From a bacterium HR39 (GTDB lineage Bacteria; Pseudomonadota; Alphaproteobacteria; Geminicoccales; Geminicoccaceae): 14,557 nucleotides of DNA. Positions 11,371-14,557 of the stretch are shown piece by piece (the stretch's first letter is position 1; each line of letters begins with the position of its first letter). The notes beneath the pieces are model-generated. The model worked only from the letters and a program-made list of their open reading frames with translations. It made no database searches and was not told the DNA's origin. The position numbers and the translations under genes are program-made. Where the stretch lies: NCBI GenBank assembly GCA_002898955.1, contig BEIP01000004.1, positions 1 through 14,557 of the forward strand, given 5' to 3'.

Positions 11371-11978
11371 GCGAGGCGCTGGTGATCTCGCAGGTGCTGC
11401 TGTGGATCGGCTTCGCGGCGCTGGCGGTGGCGGTGCTGGCGCTCGCCCGCCAGATCGGCGTGCTGCACGAGCGGGTGGCGCCGGTGGGGGCGCTGATGAT
11501 GGACGGCGGCATCGACGTGGGCGACGCCGCGCCGAAGTTCGAGCTCACCGACATCTTCGGCCGGCCCGTCACCATCGGCGGCAGCCGCGGGCGCAGCCAG
11601 ATGCTGCTGTTCGTCTCGCCCACCTGCCCGGTGTGCAAGAAGCTGCTCGGGCTGGTGCGCGACTTCACGGAGGACGAGAGCCGGCATCTGGATCTGGTGC
11701 TGGTGGGCGACGGCGAGCGCAGCGCCCAGGAGGAGCTGGTGCGCCGCCACCGGCTCGAGGGCGTGCCCTACGTGATCGCCCCCGAGGTCGGCATGCGCTT
11801 CCAGGTGGGCAAGCTCCCCTATGCGGTGCTGATCGACGAACAGGGCATCGTGCGCTCCAAGGGACTGGTCAATTCGCGCGAGCACCTCGAGAGCCTGCTG
11901 GTGGCCAAGGAGACGGGCTATGTGAGCATCCAGCAGTACCTGCAGGAGCGCGCGCGGCAGGGTGCGGGCGGAGCCTGA
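11367..11978 (+). CDS. mauD: MauD thioredoxin-like disulfide protein, TTQ dehydrogenase maturation
   Basis: MauD is a membrane-anchored periplasmic thioredoxin-fold protein thought to help form or reshuffle the many disulfides of the TTQ subunit. The 203-residue product has an N-terminal membrane anchor (LLWIGFAALAVAVLALA), a beta strand GDAAPKFELTDIFG at the start of the redoxin fold, and the active site CPVC at residues 87-90 in FVSPTCPVCKK. The cis-proline loop appears as GKLPYAVLIDEQG and is followed by GLVNSREHLESLL, a phrase I associate with MauD. Length is normal for the family. The ATG overlaps the mauE stop, so the two are probably translated together. mauA follows after 16 bases. 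Confidence 0.95.
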   Translation: MSEALVISQVLLWIGFAALAVAVLALARQIGVLHERVAPVGALMMDGGIDVGDAAPKFELTDIFGRPVTIGGSRGRSQMLLFVSPTCPVCKKLLGLVRDFTEDESRHLDLVLVGDGERSAQEELVRRHRLEGVPYVIAPEVGMRFQVGKLPYAVLIDEQGIVRSKGLVNSREHLESLLVAKETGYVSIQQYLQERARQGAGGA

Positions 11979-11994
11979 AGCGGGAGATGCGGCG

Positions 11995-12528
11995 ATGAGG
12001 CGGAGTTCACGGCTGGACCGGTGGGTGGAGGAGGCCACGCGCCGCATCGCGTGGCGGACCTCGCGGCGCAGCCTGCTGGCGCGGCTCGGCGCGGTGCTGG
12101 CCGGCGGGGCACTGCTGCCGCTCCTGCCGGTGGACCGCAGCGGGCGCTTCCGGCAGGCCCACGCCCAGGCCTTCGCCGAGCAGGCGCAGACCACGGACGA
12201 CACCGCCTGCGACTACTGGCGCTACTGCGCCATGGACGGCTATCTCTGCACCTGCTGCAACGGCGCGGTGAACGCCTGCCCGGCCGGGTCCGAACCCTCG
12301 CCGACGAGCTGGGTGGGGAGCTGCATCAATCCGGCCGACGGGCAGGTCTACCTCGTGGCCTACCGCGACTGCTGCGGCAAGGGCGTGTGCGGCCGCTGCC
12401 CGTGCCTGTCCACCGAGGGCGAGATGCCCATCTACCGTCCGCAGCTCTCCAACGACATCGACTGGTGCTTCGGTGCGAAGAGCATGGTCTATCACTGCAC
12501 CGCGGCGGGGATCGTCGGCCGCGCGTGA
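11995..12528 (+). CDS. mauA: TTQ-dependent amine dehydrogenase small (catalytic) subunit (mauA/aauA family)
   Basis: This subunit carries the tryptophan tryptophylquinone cofactor that oxidises primary amines to aldehyde and ammonia in the periplasm. The 177-residue precursor has a Tat-type leader, SRRSLLARLG followed by a hydrophobic stretch and AHAQ. The mature part has 14 cysteines. Trp106 in SWVGSC and Trp157 in DIDWCFG lie 51 residues apart, exactly as Trp57 and Trp108 do in Paracoccus methylamine dehydrogenase. Asp125 (YRDCCGK) and Asp81 (AMDG) match its Asp76 and Asp32 by the same offset. All residues needed for TTQ are thus present. A GGGAG site lies eight bases before the ATG. Whether the substrate is methylamine or an aromatic amine cannot be read from the sequence alone. 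Confidence 0.95.
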   Translation: MRRSSRLDRWVEEATRRIAWRTSRRSLLARLGAVLAGGALLPLLPVDRSGRFRQAHAQAFAEQAQTTDDTACDYWRYCAMDGYLCTCCNGAVNACPAGSEPSPTSWVGSCINPADGQVYLVAYRDCCGKGVCGRCPCLSTEGEMPIYRPQLSNDIDWCFGAKSMVYHCTAAGIVGRA

Positions 12529-12535
12529 GGCGCTC

Positions 12536-13021
12536 TTGCGCACGGCCGTCCTCGCCGCCCTGCTGCTCTCCGCCGCCGCGCTCGCCGCGTCCGTCGCCGC
12601 GGCCGGAGAGGTGCGCCGGGTGGGTGAGGTGCAGGAGGACTACGCGCGCAACTGCCAGGGGTGCCACCGGGCCGACGGCCTCGGAGCGTACGGCAGCGTG
12701 CCGCGGATCCGCGGCTTCGCCGGCCTGTTCACGCATCTGCCCGAGGGGCGCGAGTACCTGATCCGGGTGCCGGGGGTGGTCTGGGCCATGCTCGACGACG
12801 CCCGGCTCGCCCGGCTGATGAACTGGATGCTCGAGGCCTACAGCCGCGACGAGCTCGCCCCGGACTTCCGCCCCTACACGGTGGAGGAGATCCGCGAGGC
12901 CCGCCGCCGCCCGCTCGCCAATGTCGGGACGGTGCGCGCGCGGCTGATCGCCGAGCTGCAGCGGCGCGGCCTGCTGCCGCCCGGTGAGGACGGGCTGGTC
13001 TCGGCCAAGCGGGTGCGCTGA
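12536..13021 (+). CDS. Periplasmic monohaem c-type cytochrome, likely electron acceptor of the amine dehydrogenase
   Basis: The 161-residue product has a cleavable signal peptide ([20 protein letters not shown], cleavage near residue 23) and one haem c site, C40-Q-G-C-H44. Met in the WAMLDD or LMNWML region could be the sixth haem ligand. The rest ([17 protein letters not shown], then [12 protein letters not shown]) is a helical class I-like fold that I cannot place in a named subfamily. The start is the rare TTG at 12536: GAGG, inside the mauA stop, lies five bases upstream, and the signal peptide begins there. The frame's first ATG (12473) lies inside mauA and would spoil the leader. It follows mauA by seven bases, in the place where mau clusters carry amicyanin, so a role in taking electrons from TTQ is a sound inference. 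Confidence 0.88.
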   Translation: MRTAVLAALLLSAAALAASVAAAGEVRRVGEVQEDYARNCQGCHRADGLGAYGSVPRIRGFAGLFTHLPEGREYLIRVPGVVWAMLDDARLARLMNWMLEAYSRDELAPDFRPYTVEEIREARRRPLANVGTVRARLIAELQRRGLLPPGEDGLVSAKRVR

Positions 13022-13039
13022 GGACGCGGCGCAGCAGCA

Positions 13040-13083
13040 GCGGCCGGCGGGAGCGCTCCGGCACCGGCCGCCGCCCCGGTGCC
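13040..13083 (+). terminator. Overlapping GC-rich hairpins after the amine dehydrogenase operon
   Basis: GCGGCCGG (13040-13047) pairs perfectly with CCGGCCGC (13064-13071), with the palindrome GGAGCGCTCC in its loop. GGCACCGG (13060-13067) pairs perfectly with CCGGTGCC (13076-13083). Both stems use 13064-13067, so they exclude each other. No T-run follows, so this is at best an atypical terminator or an attenuator-like element. Confidence 0.4.
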
Positions 13084-13091
13084 ATCCGGTC

Positions 13092-13129
13092 GCGGCCGTC
13101 TTTGCGGCGGCGCAAAAGGCCGCTAGATG
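13092..13129 (+). promoter_or_regulatory. Hairpin overlapping a weak candidate icd promoter
   Basis: TTTGCG (13101-13106) pairs with CGCAAA (13111-13116) around a GCGG loop. Outside it GCGGCC (13092-13097) pairs with GGCCGC (13118-13123), with three bases against one unpaired. A -35-like TTGCGG (13102-13107) is followed after 16 bases by TAGATG (13124-13129). If that promoter is real, the dyad covers its -35 box and spacer and could be an operator. The leader to icd would be about 40 bases. Confidence 0.3.
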
Positions 13130-13173
13130 CGCCGGCGAAGGCGAACCCCGCAACGCACGCCGGAGACGTGAAG

Positions 13174-14391
13174 ATGGCCAAGATCCGGGTGGTGAATCCC
13201 GTCGTGGAGCTCGACGGCGACGAGATGGCGCGGATCATCTGGCACATGATCCGCGAGCGCCTGATCCTGCCCTTTCTCGACATCGAGCTGATCTACTACG
13301 ACCTGTCGATCCAGAACCGCGACGCGACCGAGGACCGGGTCACCGTCGAGGCGGCGGAGGCGATCAGGCGCTACAACGTCGGCGTCAAGTGCGCCACCAT
13401 CACCCCCGACGAAGCGCGGGTGAAGGAGTTCGGCCTCAAGAAGATGTGGAAGTCGCCCAACGGCACCATCCGCAACATCCTGGGCGGCACCGTCTTCCGC
13501 GAGCCGATCATCTGCCGCAACGTGCCGCGGCTGGTGCGCACCTGGACCAAGCCCATCGTCATCGGCCGCCACGCCTACGGCGACCAGTACAAGGCCACCG
13601 ACGTGCGCATCCCCGGCCCCGGCCGGCTGGTGCTGCGCTACGAGCCCGAGGGGAGCGGCGAGGCGCAGGAGTGGGAGGTGCACCGTTTCCCCGACGCCGG
13701 CGTGGCGCTCGGCATGTTCAACGAGGACGAGAAGATCCGCGACTTCGCCCGCGCCTGCTTCAACTACGGCCTGCAGCGGGGCTATCCGGTCTACCTCTCG
13801 ACCAAGAACACCATCCTCAAGGTCTACGACGGCCGCTTCAAGGACATCTTCCAAGAAGTCTACGAGAGCGAGTACAAGGAGAAGTTCGAACAGGCCGGCA
13901 TCCACTACGAGCACCGGCTGATCGACGACATGGTGGCTTCGGCCCTCAAGTGGGAGGGCGGCTTCGTCTGGGCGTGCAAGAACTACGACGGCGACGTCCA
14001 GTCCGACGCCGTGGCGCAGGGCTTCGGCTCGCTCGGTCTCATGACCTCGGTGCTGATGACCCCCGACGGGCGCACCATCGAGGCGGAGGCGGCGCACGGC
14101 ACCGTCACCCGCCACTACCGGCTGTGGCAGCAGGGCAAGGAGACCTCCACCAACCCCATCGCCTCCATCTTCGCCTGGACCCGCGGCATCGCGCACCGCG
14201 GGCGCCTGGACGGCACGCCGGAGGTGACGGCCTTCGCCGAGACGCTGGAGCGGGTGTGCATCGACACGGTGGAGTCGGGCAAGATGACGAAGGACCTCGC
14301 CGTGCTGATCTCGCCCGACCACCCGTGGCTCACCACCACGCAGTTCATGGACGAGATCGAGACCGAGCTGCGCCGGCGCATCGGCGCCTGA
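13174..14391 (+). CDS. icd: NADP-dependent isocitrate dehydrogenase
   Basis: This enzyme converts isocitrate and NADP to 2-oxoglutarate, CO2 and NADPH in the cytosol. The 405-residue product is of the homodimeric type shared by Alphaproteobacteria and eukaryotes, unlike the E. coli type. Marks include [15 protein letters not shown] at the start, [20 protein letters not shown] for substrate binding, [18 protein letters not shown], the metal-site phrase [30 protein letters not shown], and the NADP loop [13 protein letters not shown] with [14 protein letters not shown]. The frame is open upstream to 13102. The ATG at 13174 is chosen because GGAG lies eight bases before it and homology begins there. 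It is separated from the cytochrome gene by 152 bases with hairpins and probably has its own promoter. Confidence 0.97.
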   Translation: MAKIRVVNPVVELDGDEMARIIWHMIRERLILPFLDIELIYYDLSIQNRDATEDRVTVEAAEAIRRYNVGVKCATITPDEARVKEFGLKKMWKSPNGTIRNILGGTVFREPIICRNVPRLVRTWTKPIVIGRHAYGDQYKATDVRIPGPGRLVLRYEPEGSGEAQEWEVHRFPDAGVALGMFNEDEKIRDFARACFNYGLQRGYPVYLSTKNTILKVYDGRFKDIFQEVYESEYKEKFEQAGIHYEHRLIDDMVASALKWEGGFVWACKNYDGDVQSDAVAQGFGSLGLMTSVLMTPDGRTIEAEAAHGTVTRHYRLWQQGKETSTNPIASIFAWTRGIAHRGRLDGTPEVTAFAETLERVCIDTVESGKMTKDLAVLISPDHPWLTTTQFMDEIETELRRRIGA

Positions 14392-14410
14392 AGCGGCGGC
14401 CGGCAGGGAC

Positions 14411-14437
14411 GGGCGCGGGCCGGGGCGGCCCGCTCCC
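14411..14437 (+). terminator. Terminator-like hairpin after icd
   Basis: GCGGGCC (14415-14421) pairs with GGCCCGC (14427-14433) around a five-base GGGGC loop. After one mismatch the stem is extended by GGG/CCC. It begins 20 bases after the icd stop, a usual place for a terminator, but no T-run follows. From here to the right edge (14438-14557) I see no gene or other element. Confidence 0.45.
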
Positions 14438-14557
14438 GCGGCGCAGCATCGGGGGGCTGGCGTTCCCGGCGCGGTCGTGGGAGTTTGGTCACAGCCGCGG
14501 GGTGGGCTTCACGGGCGGGGAGGGCCTCCGCGAGCAATCTGCGCGGAAGGGGCGGTG

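Noticed and set aside
12473..12535. An upstream ATG for the cytochrome gene
   Set aside because: It lies inside mauA and would put a charged, non-hydrophobic stretch before the signal peptide. The TTG at 12536 has a ribosome site and a clean leader.
13102..13173. Extension of icd by 24 codons to the first open codon
   Set aside because: The extra residues are basic and unlike the family, while the ATG at 13174 has GGAG at the right distance and matches the family start.
14115..14537. A minus-strand frame running past the end of icd to 14537
   Set aside because: Most of it is antisense to icd, it has no recognisable motif and no clear ribosome site, so it is treated as shadow.

Overview
The window is about 14.5 kb of very GC-rich DNA (roughly 70% by eye). 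It reads as the chromosome of an alphaproteobacterium. The support is the sdhE-mfd pair lying back to back with recG, a DUF502 membrane protein beside recG, an alphaproteobacterial MreB, and a dimeric NADP-type isocitrate dehydrogenase of about 405 residues. I cannot name a genus. No tRNA, rRNA, CRISPR array, transposase or integrase is visible.

Layout. Positions 1-6375 are read leftward: sdhE (6375-6109), mfd (6106-2606), a 166-bp gap holding a candidate promoter, then mreB (2439-1396), mreC (1362-373) and mreD (376 to the left edge, truncated). recG runs rightward from about 6442 to 8526, diverging from sdhE. A DUF502 inner-membrane protein runs leftward from 9207 to 8392, and its last 44 codons are antisense to the end of recG. 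Positions 9208-9647 hold no gene but are rich in structure: a candidate promoter for the DUF502 gene, a perfect 15-bp inverted repeat against its -35 box, seven 10-bp repeats in exact helical phase, further hairpins, and a weak candidate promoter for the rightward operon.

Positions 9648-13021 are a tight rightward operon for a periplasmic tryptophan tryptophylquinone (TTQ) amine dehydrogenase: large subunit (mauB/aauB type), membrane protein MauE, thioredoxin-like MauD, Tat-exported small subunit (mauA/aauA type), and a small monohaem cytochrome c. MauE and MauD are the known helpers for the many disulfides of the small subunit. The cytochrome is placed to accept electrons. No mauG, mauF or amicyanin gene is in the window, so TTQ maturation must depend on something encoded elsewhere. 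A GC-rich leader with several hairpins separates this operon from icd (13174-14391), which is followed by a terminator-like hairpin.

The window therefore joins conserved housekeeping genes (cell shape, transcription-coupled repair, flavinylation of succinate dehydrogenase, fork rescue, TCA cycle) to one accessory catabolic cassette for primary amines. The cassette and the structured region in front of it are the parts most worth a second look.
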